Assembly: GCF_002286815.1 (NCBI RefSeq)
Contig: NZ_MUNM01000069.1
Coordinates: 1 to 64,000, forward strand
DNA length: 64,000 nucleotides
Source: Pseudomonas sp. PICF141
Lineage (GTDB): Bacteria; Pseudomonadota; Gammaproteobacteria; Pseudomonadales; Pseudomonadaceae
Direction of reading: 5' to 3'
Positions 52,371 to 61,117 of the stretch are shown here, one piece after another. How positions within the stretch are numbered: the stretch's first letter is position 1; each line of letters opens with the position of its first letter. The position numbers and the translations under genes were made by a program. The notes below the pieces were generated by a model, which searched no databases, had not been told where the DNA came from, and saw nothing but the letters and a program-made list of their open reading frames with translations.

Positions 52371-54890
52371 TCAAGCTTTGCTTGGCTTGATCCGCGCAGT
52401 AGCTTCAGCCACTAATGGGTCATCCGGCCAATAATGCTTCGGGTATCTACCCTTCAAATCCTTCTTCACCTCGGCATACGTACTGCGCCAGAAGTTCGCC
52501 AAGTCCTGCGTCACCTGCACCGGCCGCCGCGCCGGGGACAGCAAATGCAGTTTGACCACCTGCCGGCCACCGGCAATGCGCGGGGTCTCGGCCAGGCCGA
52601 ACAGCTCCTGCAGGCGCACCGCCAGAATTGGCGGCTGTTCGCTGTAATCCAGACGAATCGATGAACCCGACGGCACGCTCAAATGATGCGGTGCCAGCTC
52701 ATCCAGCCGTTGCGGCAGCGGCCATGGCAACAAGTTATGAACGATGCTCGACAAGTCCAGATTGGCGAAGTGACTGAGTCGCGAGACTTTGCCCAGATAC
52801 GGCATCAACCAGTGTTCGAGATTTTTGAGCAGTGTTGCGTCGCTGACATCCGGCCATTCACTCTCACCCTTGCTGCCAAGGTCCAACTGACGTAACAACG
52901 CCACCCGCGCCTGCCACTGACGCAGCTCTGGCGTCCAGGGCAACAGCTCCAGGCCTTTGCGCCGAACCAGGTTCACCAACGCCTGACTGCGGGCCGTTTC
53001 ATCGAGCCCGGTCAGCGGTTCGCGGCTGAGGATCAATTCGCCGACCTTGCGCTGACGCTCGGCCCGCAGCACGCCTTCGCGCTCATCCCAATCCAGTTGA
53101 TCGACGCAGCGCACCTGTTCGGCCAACACTGAGTCGAACAGCGCCGGATCAAAATCCGTCGCCAGATAAATCCGTTCTTCACGCTGGCCCTGACGACTGC
53201 CCAAATCGGCGATCACCAGCCACGGTTGCTTCATCAGGCTGTCCGCTTCGGCGAACAACGCTGCGCGACCATTCGCCAATCGATATTCAGCGCCACCGGC
53301 CCGCCGTTGTTGCGCAACTCGGTCGGGATACGCCAACGCCAGCAACGCGCCAAGCCAGCGCGGATGTTCAGGATCACTGACCGGTTCCGAAGCCTTGCCA
53401 CGCAGATAACCGCGATACTGCCGCGCCAATTGTCGGGCCCGCTGAACACCGCCCTGCGCACCACGCGCGGCCCGTTCTTCGCCGGACAACAGCACCAGTC
53501 GGCTATGCAGATCCGCCCCGGCGCCACGCAAAATATCCCGCTCGCCGAGCAATGCCGCGACATCGCAGGCCATGTCGGCCAAGCCGAGCGCCTGACCACG
53601 TAACAGCAAATGAGCGATCCGAGGATGGGCTGGCAGTTCAGCCATGGCCTGACCGTGACGGGTCAGCGCCTCGCCCTCCAGCGCGCCCAAACGTTCAAGC
53701 AAATCCTGAGCCTGTGCATAAGCTGCTGCGGGCGGGATATCCAGCCAAACCAATTGCCCCGGCGTCACGCCCCAACGACCCAGTTGCAAGGCCAGCCCGG
53801 CAAGGTCCGCCGAGAGAATTTCCGCACTGGCGTAAGCTGCCAGTTGCTCGTGCTGATCCTGCGACCATAGGCGATAACACACGCCGGGCTCCAGACGCCC
53901 TGCCCGGCCCGCGCGCTGCGTGGCGCTGGCTTTGGAAATGCGCTGAGTGTCCAGCCGGGTCATGCCGCTGCCGGGGTCGAAACGCGGCACTCGCGCCAGC
54001 CCGGCATCGATCACAACGCGCACACCGTTGATGGTCAGGCTGGTCTCGGCGATGTTGGTCGCCAGCACCACTTTGCGTTTGCCGACGGGCGCCGGATCGA
54101 TCGCCGCACGCTGCGCCGTCAGATCCAGTTCACCGTGCAACGGGCAGAGCAGAACCTGTGTGCTATTGCCCAGCGCATCGGCGAGTTGCTGATGCACCCG
54201 ACGGATTTCCGCCTGCCCCGGCAGGAACACCAGCAGGCTGCCGGTCTCATCGTTCAGCGCGTCGAGAATGGTCTGCACCACCCGTGGCTCGATAAACTCA
54301 CCGGGCTGAAAAGGTCGCCCCCAGCGCATCGCCACCGGGTACATGCGACCTTCGCTGCGCAGGATCGGCGCATCATCGAGCAACCCGGCCAGGCGTTCAC
54401 CTTCCAGGGTTGCCGACATCAACAGGATTTTCAGCGGTTGGTCGTCGCGAAACAACTCGCGGCCATTGAGGCTCAGCGCCAGCGCCAGGTCGGCGTCGAG
54501 ACTGCGTTCGTGGAATTCGTCAAAGATCAGCAGGCCCACGCCTTCCAGCGCCGGGTCATCCTGCAAGCGCCGGGTGAGGATACCTTCGGTGACCACTTCG
54601 ATGCGGGTATTGGGGCCGACTTTGCTGTCGAGACGAATCCGGTAGCCAACGGTTTCGCCGACCTTCTCACCCAGTTCACTGGCCAACCGCTCCGCCGCCG
54701 CCCGTGCGGCCAAGCGGCGCGGTTCAAGCATCAGAATGGTCTGCCCGGCCAACCACGGCTCATCGAGCAAGGCCAAGGGCACGCGGGTGGTTTTACCCGC
54801 GCCGGGCGGTGCTTCGAGCACGGCTTCGTGGCGTGTAGCGAGGGCTTCACGCAGGGCGGGTAAAACTTCATCAATCGGCAAAGAAATCAT
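52371..54890 (-). CDS. hrpB: ATP-dependent helicase HrpB
   Basis: An 839-residue DExH helicase of the HrpB type. Walker A GAGKTT (LEAPPGAGKTTRVPLALLDE, about 26-45), DExH box DEFHERSLDADLALA, SAT motif LLMSATLEG and motif VI QRAGRAGR-type (TQRAGRAGRLEPG) are present, followed by the HrpB C-terminal domain. ATG 54890 is the family start MISLPIDEVLPALREAL; the open frame extends 40 codons upstream into the repeat element. RNA substrate is inferred from family. Confidence 0.95.
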   Translation of the reverse strand: MISLPIDEVLPALREALATRHEAVLEAPPGAGKTTRVPLALLDEPWLAGQTILMLEPRRLAARAAAERLASELGEKVGETVGYRIRLDSKVGPNTRIEVVTEGILTRRLQDDPALEGVGLLIFDEFHERSLDADLALALSLNGRELFRDDQPLKILLMSATLEGERLAGLLDDAPILRSEGRMYPVAMRWGRPFQPGEFIEPRVVQTILDALNDETGSLLVFLPGQAEIRRVHQQLADALGNSTQVLLCPLHGELDLTAQRAAIDPAPVGKRKVVLATNIAETSLTINGVRVVIDAGLARVPRFDPGSGMTRLDTQRISKASATQRAGRAGRLEPGVCYRLWSQDQHEQLAAYASAEILSADLAGLALQLGRWGVTPGQLVWLDIPPAAAYAQAQDLLERLGALEGEALTRHGQAMAELPAHPRIAHLLLRGQALGLADMACDVAALLGERDILRGAGADLHSRLVLLSGEERAARGAQGGVQRARQLARQYRGYLRGKASEPVSDPEHPRWLGALLALAYPDRVAQQRRAGGAEYRLANGRAALFAEADSLMKQPWLVIADLGSRQGQREERIYLATDFDPALFDSVLAEQVRCVDQLDWDEREGVLRAERQRKVGELILSREPLTGLDETARSQALVNLVRRKGLELLPWTPELRQWQARVALLRQLDLGSKGESEWPDVSDATLLKNLEHWLMPYLGKVSRLSHFANLDLSSIVHNLLPWPLPQRLDELAPHHLSVPSGSSIRLDYSEQPPILAVRLQELFGLAETPRIAGGRQVVKLHLLSPARRPVQVTQDLANFWRSTYAEVKKDLKGRYPKHYWPDDPLVAEATARIKPSKA

Positions 54891-54901
54891 GCTGGCTCCA
54901 C

Positions 54902-55157
54902 AGGGCGTGCCCACAGTAAATTGCGAGTCGCGTTGAAGCTGTGGGCGTGCCAGGCAAGGCGCGGGACGCCGGTAAGGGTCGTTTCCTTGCCAAGTCCCGC
55001 AACGCAGCATGGCGCGCCCACAGCTTCAGCCCGGAGGGCCGAACCCCGATAACATCCATCAGTCGTTACGCGTTGTCGATCTGGAAAAAACAACTTCAAT
55101 CCTCAGCCATTCCAGTGGGGGGTGAGACGCGACCGCAATTTACTGTGGGCACGCCCT
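54902..55157. repeat. Nested inverted-repeat element (about 256 bases)
   Basis: The outer arms AGGGCGTGCCCACAGTAAAT... (54902-54933) and its complement at 55127-55157 match over about 31 bases with one indel. An inner pair, TGAAGCTGTGGGCG-type, lies at 54934-54951 and 55011-55028. The element fills most of the 350-base gap between hrpB and the lipoprotein gene. No protein is encoded. It looks like a MITE or other non-coding mobile palindrome; no target duplication is obvious. Confidence 0.75.
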
Positions 55158-55240
55158 GCCGCCGCGAGTATAACGGCCTTCGTCGCGGTCCTAATTCATA
55201 TTGACGCCCCTTCGTTTCCAGATAACCCAGGAGATTTCAC

Positions 55241-55660
55241 ATGCGTGCTCCCTTTCGCTTGATCGGCGGTGTACTGGTCGCGAGCTTGCTGACCCAAATA
55301 ACCGCCTGCGGCACGATTTTCTACCCCGATCGTCGCGGCCAGATCGAAGGCAAGATCGACCCGGTGATCGTCGCGCTGGATGCCGTGGGCCTGCTGTTTT
55401 ATATCATTCCGGGGCTGATTGCCTTTGCGGTGGACTTTGCCACTGGCGCCATTTACTACGAGCCCGGCCGAACCGCCCAAGTGGCGCCGGAAAAACTCAA
55501 GGAAGCCATTGGTGCCGACGGTAAAGTCGATAACCACAAGCTGCAGACTATTCTGGAAACCGAGTTGGGCCGCCGCTTCCCGCTGGACGACCCACGTCTG
55601 ATCCAGCACAAAGGCAGCGCCCAGCAACTGGCCATGTTCGGCCTGCAACCGGCCGCGTAA
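55241..55660 (+). CDS. Small conserved lipoprotein
   Basis: A 139-residue protein with a lipoprotein signal: hydrophobic segment at about 5-20 and lipobox ITAC (C23). Next comes GTIFYPDRRGQIEGKIDPVI, a hydrophobic stretch (about 48-70, ALDAVGLLFYIIPGLIAFAV) and a short helical tail. The YPDRRG-type layout recurs in pseudomonad lipoproteins of unknown function. Ribosome site AGGAGATTTCAC. It precedes the metal exporter gene by 30 bases, so the two may be one transcript. Confidence 0.8.
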   Translation: MRAPFRLIGGVLVASLLTQITACGTIFYPDRRGQIEGKIDPVIVALDAVGLLFYIIPGLIAFAVDFATGAIYYEPGRTAQVAPEKLKEAIGADGKVDNHKLQTILETELGRRFPLDDPRLIQHKGSAQQLAMFGLQPAA

Positions 55661-55690
55661 TCGGTGCACCAAAAAGGAAAAGCCGCACTT

Positions 55691-56584
55691 ATGACCAGCA
55701 GTACCGAACACGCCCGCCTGCTGCGGTTGGCGACGCGCGCCTCGGTGGCGGTGGCGTGCATATTGATCGTCGCCAAAGCCATCGCCTGGTGGTTGAGCGG
55801 TTCGGTGAGCATGCTCGCCGGGCTGACTGACTCGGCACTCGATGGCGTCAGCTCGCTGCTCAATCTGCTGGCCGTGCAATACGCCTTGCGCCCGGCCGAC
55901 GACGATCACCGTTATGGGCATGGCAAGGCTGAATCATTGGCGGGCATGGCTCAGGCACTGTTCATTGGCGGCAGTGCGGTGCTGATTGCGTTGCAGGCGA
56001 TCGAACGGTTGAAACATCCGGAGCCGATAGGCGCTGCGTGGCTCAGCATTGGGGTGATTGTGTTCTCCCTCGCCCTGACCATGGCCCTGCTGATGTTGCA
56101 ACATCGGGTGATCAAGGCAACCGGCTCCAACGTCGTGAGTGCCGACTCCTTGCATTACCGCTCAGACTTGCTGCTCAACGGCAGCATTTTGTTGGCGCTG
56201 GTGTTAGCCGGTTTTGGCTGGCATCAAGTCGACCCCTGGTTTGGGTTAGGGATCGCCGCCTACATCCTCTGGAGCGCCATTCATATCGCCCGAGAAAGTT
56301 TCGCGGTGCTGATGGATGAAGAGCTGCCGCCGGGTGTCAGCCAGCACATGCTTGAACTGGCGTGCAGCGTGCCGGGGGTTTTGGGCGCCCACGATCTGCG
56401 CACACGCATTTCCGGCAACCAGTGGTTTGTGCAATTGCATCTGGAGTTGCCGGGAGAGCTGACCCTGTCAGTCGCCCACGGCATCAGCGATCAAGCCGCC
56501 GATGCGATTCATGCGGCTTACCCGCGAGCCGAAGTGCTGGTGCATGCCGATCCTATGAAAGCAGCTTCAAGCGACAAGCTTTAA
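55691..56584 (+). CDS. fieF: Cation diffusion facilitator, FieF/YiiP-like
   Basis: A 297-residue CDF exporter for Zn2+ and/or Fe2+. Six transmembrane helices; the metal-site aspartates are in LTDSALDGVSSLLN (helix 2) and SADSLHYRSDLLLN (helix 5), the DxxxD/HxxxD pairs, and the cytoplasmic domain keeps GAHDLRTRISGNQWFVQLHLE. ATG 55691 gives the family start. Metal preference cannot be decided by eye. Confidence 0.92.
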   Translation: MTSSTEHARLLRLATRASVAVACILIVAKAIAWWLSGSVSMLAGLTDSALDGVSSLLNLLAVQYALRPADDDHRYGHGKAESLAGMAQALFIGGSAVLIALQAIERLKHPEPIGAAWLSIGVIVFSLALTMALLMLQHRVIKATGSNVVSADSLHYRSDLLLNGSILLALVLAGFGWHQVDPWFGLGIAAYILWSAIHIARESFAVLMDEELPPGVSQHMLELACSVPGVLGAHDLRTRISGNQWFVQLHLELPGELTLSVAHGISDQAADAIHAAYPRAEVLVHADPMKAASSDKL

Positions 56585-56589
56585 GCTCC

Positions 56590-56617
56590 AGGCTTGAGGC
56601 TTGAGGCTTGAGGCTTA
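56590..56617. repeat. Short tandem repeat (AGGCTTG)n
   Basis: AGGCTTG is repeated three times and followed by AGGCTTA. It sits between the convergent fieF and DUF6515-like genes, beside a GCTTGCAGCTG word shared with 33668-33684. Confidence 0.7.
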
Positions 56618-56630
56618 TAGCTTGCAGCTG

Positions 56631-57455
56631 CTACTGAACCTGATAACCGCGACTGCTCAGGCAGTTGCCCTGGGCCTGTCGGTAGGCTTGCACCACCGAC
56701 GGGGCCGGTTGATAGGTGACGGTGCGCGGATCGAAGCCGCTCTGCTCCACGGCCCAGCGATAGCATTCGTAACCGTCCCGACTGACCTCCTCCGGCGACT
56801 GGCCGTTGGCCGGATACGCCACCACGTCATAACCACTGCTCACCGGTTGCGGCTGCATGGGTGGCTCGACCACGACGTAATCCCGAGTGCTGTCCTGATA
56901 GGCGTAATACGCGCCGGCCGCCAGGAACAACAGCGCACCGCCGATCCACACTTCACGCGCGTAATCGGGCAAGTAGCTGACTCGAATCCCGCGCGGCGGC
57001 TGCACAACCACGTAACGTGGGCCGTGGGGGCGATACCAATAACCACCGGAATAGAAATACTCCTGGCCGCGATACGGCACGCGGTAGCTGCGCTCCGGGA
57101 AGCGGTCGATCACATACCCCGGACGATACTGCGGGCCGGGGCCCCAGCCATTGCCGCGCCCATCCGGGCGACCTGGCCAGGGACGATCATCATGACGTGG
57201 GCCCTGTCCGCCAGTCTGCCAGTGCTGGTTGTCATCATTGCGCGGCTGCTCGTCCTGATAGTAGCCACGGCGGGGCTCCTGGGTCTGGTACACCGTATCG
57301 GGCCTGCCCTGGATCGGCAGATTGTGACCCTGCTGATCCGCTCCACGCTCGCCGCCATCGGGACCGCGATATTGCGGCTCATCGGCCAGCGATTGCGCAG
57401 TGACACTCACACACAGCAAACCAACACCGGCCAAACGCCAGATGCGCGACTTCAT
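56631..57455 (-). CDS. Exported Tyr/Pro/Arg-rich protein, DUF6515-like
   Basis: A 274-residue protein with a signal peptide (about 1-25, ending AQSLA). A disordered Gly/Pro/Gln/Asp/Arg-rich part (about 30-115) is followed by a Tyr-rich region with RVPYRGQEYFYSGGYWYR, one hydrophobic segment (about 170-188) and a short C-terminal repeat with SRDGYECYRWAVEQSGFDP. This matches the DUF6515 layout. ATG 57455 follows GAGGAAAAGC; a GTG four codons upstream is less likely. Function unknown, perhaps envelope-associated. Confidence 0.82.
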   Translation of the reverse strand: MKSRIWRLAGVGLLCVSVTAQSLADEPQYRGPDGGERGADQQGHNLPIQGRPDTVYQTQEPRRGYYQDEQPRNDDNQHWQTGGQGPRHDDRPWPGRPDGRGNGWGPGPQYRPGYVIDRFPERSYRVPYRGQEYFYSGGYWYRPHGPRYVVVQPPRGIRVSYLPDYAREVWIGGALLFLAAGAYYAYQDSTRDYVVVEPPMQPQPVSSGYDVVAYPANGQSPEEVSRDGYECYRWAVEQSGFDPRTVTYQPAPSVVQAYRQAQGNCLSSRGYQVQ

Positions 57456-57575
57456 GCTTTTCCTCACTGGGGGTCAGGGCCTGTACGCAAGATGGGGAAA
57501 ACGCAGGCCGGCTCTGAAACAGGTTATCAGTCGCGCAACTTATTTATTTAGGGGCGCCCATAAATTCCGGGCAAG

Positions 57576-57604
57576 AAAAAAGGGAGACCCGTCGGCCTCC
57601 CTTT
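57576..57604 (-). terminator. Rho-independent terminator on the minus strand (orphan)
   Basis: AAAGGGAG and CTCCCTTT (57579-57586 and 57597-57604) form a stem; on the minus strand it is followed by TTTTT. No recognised gene ends here: it lies upstream of the DUF6515-like gene. It suggests a short minus-strand transcript covering roughly 57605-57820. Confidence 0.75.
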
Positions 57605-57646
57605 GAGAACTTCGTCCGTGCTCGACGCTTATGACGTCGGCTCACC

Positions 57647-57817
57647 TCACGCCGTCTTCTGGACAGTGTGTAGCTCGGGGGCCGACACAACCCCGGTGGG
57701 GGTGGCGACCGCAGCTGGCCTGATTGGGCGAGCCGCACTGGACTGTTTGTCCGAGCAGTGATTCTGGTGATAAGAATAGGCCGGGCGCACCGGCAGAGGA
57801 TTGCGAAGATTGCTCAA
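57647..57817 (-). CDS. Possible small protein (56 residues), weakly supported
   Basis: An open frame from TTG 57817 to TGA 57647 encodes 56 residues starting LSNLRNPLPVRPAYSYHQNH, Pro/Ala/Thr-rich at the end. It lies within the region that ends in the orphan terminator at 57576-57604. There is no clear ribosome site and the start is a TTG, so a small RNA is an equal alternative. The rest of the 435-base gap 57456-57890 is the lrp promoter and terminator region; nothing else is seen. Confidence 0.3.
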   Translation of the reverse strand: MSNLRNPLPVRPAYSYHQNHCSDKQSSAARPIRPAAVATPTGVVSAPELHTVQKTA

Positions 57818-57890
57818 ATAAACATCACTTGCGCAATTTTTAACTCAGGATAGATAATCCGCCGCAATAGTTATGACAAAGGCCTGATTG

Positions 57891-58370
57891 ATGAGCAAAC
57901 TCGACCGATACGACCTGAGCATTTTGGCGGAATTACAACGTGATGCACGCATCTCCAATCAGGAGCTGGCCGAACGCATCGGCCTGTCGCCTTCGCCTTG
58001 CTCGCGGCGGGTCAAGCAGCTGGAAGACGACGGTTACATCACCCGCCAGGTCGCCTTGCTGGACCGCAAGATGCTCGGCCTGAGCCTGACAGCGTATGTG
58101 CTGATTGGCATGGACCGCCATACACCCGAGCGTTTCGAGAATTTCGAAGCCGCCATTCGCACCTTGCCGCAAGTACTGGAATGCAGTTTGGTGACGGGGA
58201 TGGATGCGGACTATCAGCTCAAAGTGGTAGTGCCAGACATGGATCACTATCAGAAACTGCTGCTGGGGCATCTGACCCGGATTGAAGGGGTGACCAGCGT
58301 ACGGTCGAGCTTTGTGTTGAATCAGGTGCTCAACAGTACCGAGTTGCCGCTGACGCATCTGCGCAGCTGA
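57891..58370 (+). CDS. Lrp/AsnC-family regulator (second)
   Basis: A 159-residue Lrp/AsnC protein. The helix-turn-helix spans about 5-60 (LSILAELQRDARISNQELAE, then GLSPSPCSRRVKQLEDDGYI), and a RAM domain has the ECSLVTGMDADYQLKVVVPD stretch. ATG 57891 is used (a TTG three bases upstream is also open). It is divergent from the small putative transcript at 57576-57820. No amino-acid enzyme gene is adjacent, so the target is not apparent. Confidence 0.92.
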   Translation: MSKLDRYDLSILAELQRDARISNQELAERIGLSPSPCSRRVKQLEDDGYITRQVALLDRKMLGLSLTAYVLIGMDRHTPERFENFEAAIRTLPQVLECSLVTGMDADYQLKVVVPDMDHYQKLLLGHLTRIEGVTSVRSSFVLNQVLNSTELPLTHLRS

Positions 58371-58377
58371 GAATGCC

Positions 58378-58467
58378 TTCGCGGGCAAGCCTCGCTCCTA
58401 CAGGATTTGTGTCGGTCACGTTATTACAGTCGACACAAAACCCGTAGGAGCGAGGCTTGCCCGCGAA
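58378..58467. repeat. REP doublet, type B
   Basis: Perfect 24-base arms at 58378-58401 and 58444-58467, extended inward by GGATTTGTGTCG (58402-58413) and its near-complement at 58431-58443. The core GTAGGAGCGAGGCTTGCCCG is shared with 28871-28953. Confidence 0.92.
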
Positions 58468-58582
58468 GAGGCCTGCACAGGCGACGAATAGCTGCGGCAC
58501 ACTGCCGCAGGTCAATGCCCCGCCAATTCCCCATGGCGTATACTCCAGCGCCTTTTAGCCCCACCTGCGCCGGAGATGTTCA

Positions 58583-58792
58583 ATGGATCCTGCAGTATTC
58601 GAAGAGTGGATGATGACTGGACTGGTCAGCATCCTGATCATTTTCATGGGTTTCATCGTCTGGGATCTGGCGAAAAAATCCAAGGCCGGGCGCTTCGGCT
58701 CGTTCATTCTGTTCTTCGTACTGGGGCTGGGCGTGGCCGCGTTCGTGATCAAAAGCGTGGTCATCGGCATGATCGAATCCGGCACGCTATAA
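58583..58792 (+). CDS. Small DUF2788 membrane protein
   Basis: A 69-residue protein with two transmembrane helices (about 10-30 and 40-62) joined by a short basic loop (AKKSKAGRFGS). It fits the DUF2788 family, conserved in pseudomonads, of unknown function. Ribosome site CCGGAGATGTTCA. Its stop overlaps the 3' end of the convergent rluE gene by six bases. Confidence 0.85.
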   Translation: MDPAVFEEWMMTGLVSILIIFMGFIVWDLAKKSKAGRFGSFILFFVLGLGVAAFVIKSVVIGMIESGTL

Positions 58793-59428
58793 GCGCGCCG
58801 GCACTTCCTTCCACTGCCCCTGATCGAGCCCTTCGATCGACCAGTCACCGATTCTGACCCGCACCAGACGCAACGTCGGCAAGCCAACCGCCGCAGTCAT
58901 GCGTCGTACCTGACGGTTGCGGCCTTCGCGAATCACCAGTTCCAGCCAACGGGTGGGCACGCTTTTACGAAAGCGCACTGGCGGGTTGCGCGGCCACAGT
59001 TGCGGCTCATCCAGTTGTCGCGCTTCGGCCGGTAACGTCATGCCGTCGTTCAGCTCGACACCGTCGCGCAATCGTTGCAATTGCTCAGCGCTTGGTTCGC
59101 CTTCGACTTGAACCCAATAGGTCTTGGCCAGTTTGTGTTTCGGGTCGGCAATTCGTGCCTGAAGCTGGCCGTCGTTGGTCAGCAACAGCAAGCCTTCGCT
59201 GTCGCGGTCCAGCCGCCCTGCCGGGTAAATCCCCGGAATCTCGATGAAATCCTTGAGCGTTGCCCGCCCTTCGCCGTCGCTGAATTGCGTCAGCACATCG
59301 AAAGGCTTGTTGAACAGAATCAGCTTCGGCTCGGCCGGCGGCGCTTTGGCGACACGGCGCGGGGCTGAAGAGGATGGCGCAGGCTTCACGCCAGGGCGGC
59401 GGGAAACGGGACGTGGAGGACGAGACAT
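58787..59428 (-). CDS. rluE: 23S rRNA pseudouridine synthase RluE
   Basis: A 213-residue RsuA-type pseudouridine synthase without S4 domain. The catalytic Asp is in AGRLDRDSEGLLLLTNDG (about 70-88); NRQVRRMTAAVG and KTYWVQVEG are also family motifs. The N-terminal 35 residues are basic and Pro-rich, likely RNA-binding. E. coli RluE modifies U2457. The ATG 59428 is used; a TTG two codons upstream is possible. Confidence 0.93.
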   Translation of the reverse strand: MSRPPRPVSRRPGVKPAPSSSAPRRVAKAPPAEPKLILFNKPFDVLTQFSDGEGRATLKDFIEIPGIYPAGRLDRDSEGLLLLTNDGQLQARIADPKHKLAKTYWVQVEGEPSAEQLQRLRDGVELNDGMTLPAEARQLDEPQLWPRNPPVRFRKSVPTRWLELVIREGRNRQVRRMTAAVGLPTLRLVRVRIGDWSIEGLDQGQWKEVPARL

Positions 59429-59443
59429 GAGCAAAGGAACATC

Positions 59444-59482
59444 TAACGGTCAGGGCTGCTAATGCTAGTAGCCTGACCGTTA
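59444..59482. terminator. Hairpin between amn and rluE
   Basis: TAACGGTCAGG (59444-59454) pairs perfectly with CCTGACCGTTA (59472-59482), loop 17 bases. It follows the amn stop by 15 bases but has no T-run; it may end transcription or act on the rluE leader. Confidence 0.5.
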
Positions 59483-59497
59483 AATGACCATCGCAAA

Positions 59498-60961
59498 TCA
59501 GCGAAACGGTGGTTCGTCGAAGCTACGCAGTTTGCGCGAGTGCAGCGAGTTGAGCTCGGTGCGCAACAGATCCACCGCTTCGATGCCGATCTTCAAGTGC
59601 TGGCTGACCGCGCGTTCATAGAAGGCGTTGGCCGAACCCGGCAGTTTGATTTCGCTGTGCAACGGCTTATCCGACACGCAGAGCAACGTGCCGTAGGGCA
59701 CCCGCAAGCGGTAACCCTGGGCGGCGATGGTGCCACTTTCCATGTCCACCGCCACGGCGCGGGACAGATTGATCAGCGGACGTTCCTGCGCCCAGCGCAG
59801 TTCCCAGTTACGGTCGTCGTAGGTCAATACGGTGCCGGTACGCAGGCGCTTCTTCAATTCGTCGCCCTTCTCACCGGTGATGTTGGCCGCCGCTTGCTGC
59901 AATGCCATCTGCACTTCAGCCAGGGCCGGAATCGGAATATTCGGCGGCACGACCCGGTCGAGAATCCCGTCGCGGCGCATGTACGCGTGGGCCAGCACGT
60001 AGTCGCCAATGGTCTGCGACTGACGCAAGCCGCCGCAGTGACCAATCATCAGCCAGCAATGCGGACGCAGCACCGCCAGGTGGTCGGTGATGTTCTTGGC
60101 GTTGGACGGGCCGACACCGATGTTCACCAAGGTCACGCCATGGCCGTCGCTGGCGATCAGGTGATAGGCCGGCATCTGGTAACGATGCCAGACCACGCCG
60201 GCGGCGATCGCCGACGCTTCGCCGTGATCCATGTCCTTTTCGATGATCACATTGCCCGGCAACACCATGCGCACAAAACGCGGGTCGTTGCGCAGTTGCG
60301 CCAGACCATGAACGATGAACTGGTCGACGTAGCGATGATAGTTGGTCAGCAGAATCCACGGCTGCACATGCCGCCAGTCGCTGCCGGTGTAATGCACCAG
60401 TCGACGCAGGGAGAAATCCACCCGTGCGGCATCGAACAGGGCCAGCGGCAGCGGGTCGGTATTTTCCCAGTCGTACAAGCCATCGGCGATGCCATCAGTG
60501 GCGGCCGACAAATCCGTACTCGGGAACACTCGCGCCAGCACCGCCGCCGTAACGCCAGAACCGGCCAGTTCATCGCCCTGCTCGACCACGTACGGATAAG
60601 GAATGTTCTGCTGGCTGACGCCGACTTCCACGGTCACGGTGAAGTCGTGCATCAACGGGACGAGTTGTTCCAGCAGGTATTTGCGAAAAGCCCGGGGATG
60701 GGTGACGGTGACGCTGTAGGTTCCCGGCAATTGAACCTTGGCATAGGCGCGAGTGGTCTGTGGGACTTCGCCCTGGCAAAGGTAAGTCAGACGCAACTCG
60801 GGATAACGAAACAGAGCCCGCTGTTCAGCGTCCGGCTCGACGCGATCCTTGAGATAACGCTTGAGCGCCTGATTCAGCGCGGTGGTTGCACGTTCGTGCA
60901 AGGCAGCAAGCCGATCCACGGCTTGCTCGGCGGTTTGAACGACAATAAACGCTTCGGTCAC
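59498..60961 (-). CDS. amn: AMP nucleosidase
   Basis: A 487-residue AMP nucleosidase, which cleaves AMP to adenine and ribose 5-phosphate. The N-terminal domain is the Amn-specific part, and the C-terminal part is nucleoside-phosphorylase-like with VNIGVGPSNAKN, MIGHCGGLR, VAVDMESGTIAAQG and SDKPLHSEIKLPG. E. coli Amn is 484 residues. The start is set at GTG 60961 (preceded by AGGAAGCTGATC), giving VTEAFIVVQTAEQAVDRLAA; the open frame extends 12 codons further. The amn-aidB-ladS order is as in P. aeruginosa. Confidence 0.92.
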   Translation of the reverse strand: MTEAFIVVQTAEQAVDRLAALHERATTALNQALKRYLKDRVEPDAEQRALFRYPELRLTYLCQGEVPQTTRAYAKVQLPGTYSVTVTHPRAFRKYLLEQLVPLMHDFTVTVEVGVSQQNIPYPYVVEQGDELAGSGVTAAVLARVFPSTDLSAATDGIADGLYDWENTDPLPLALFDAARVDFSLRRLVHYTGSDWRHVQPWILLTNYHRYVDQFIVHGLAQLRNDPRFVRMVLPGNVIIEKDMDHGEASAIAAGVVWHRYQMPAYHLIASDGHGVTLVNIGVGPSNAKNITDHLAVLRPHCWLMIGHCGGLRQSQTIGDYVLAHAYMRRDGILDRVVPPNIPIPALAEVQMALQQAAANITGEKGDELKKRLRTGTVLTYDDRNWELRWAQERPLINLSRAVAVDMESGTIAAQGYRLRVPYGTLLCVSDKPLHSEIKLPGSANAFYERAVSQHLKIGIEAVDLLRTELNSLHSRKLRSFDEPPFR

Positions 60962-61068
60962 GATCAGCTTCCTGTGTTCTGACTTGCAGGCCTTCATCTT
61001 GCCTGCATCATCGCTTCACGGGAACAGTGGCGTGTTGGCTGCACATCAATTCAGAGGTACAGATAAAT

Positions 61069-61100
61069 CCTGTGGGAGCGGGCTTGCCCGCTCCCACAGG
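61069..61100. repeat. Single compact REP hairpin, type A
   Basis: CCTGTGGGAGCGGG, a four-base loop and the exact complement make a 14-pair hairpin between the aidB 3' end and amn. It is the collapsed form of the type A doublet. Confidence 0.9.
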
Positions 61101-61117
61101 TCGTGTGGTGTTTGTGG

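Noticed and set aside
59540..60982. 480-codon open frame opposite amn
   Set aside because: It mirrors the AMP nucleosidase gene, which carries all the family motifs on the other strand.
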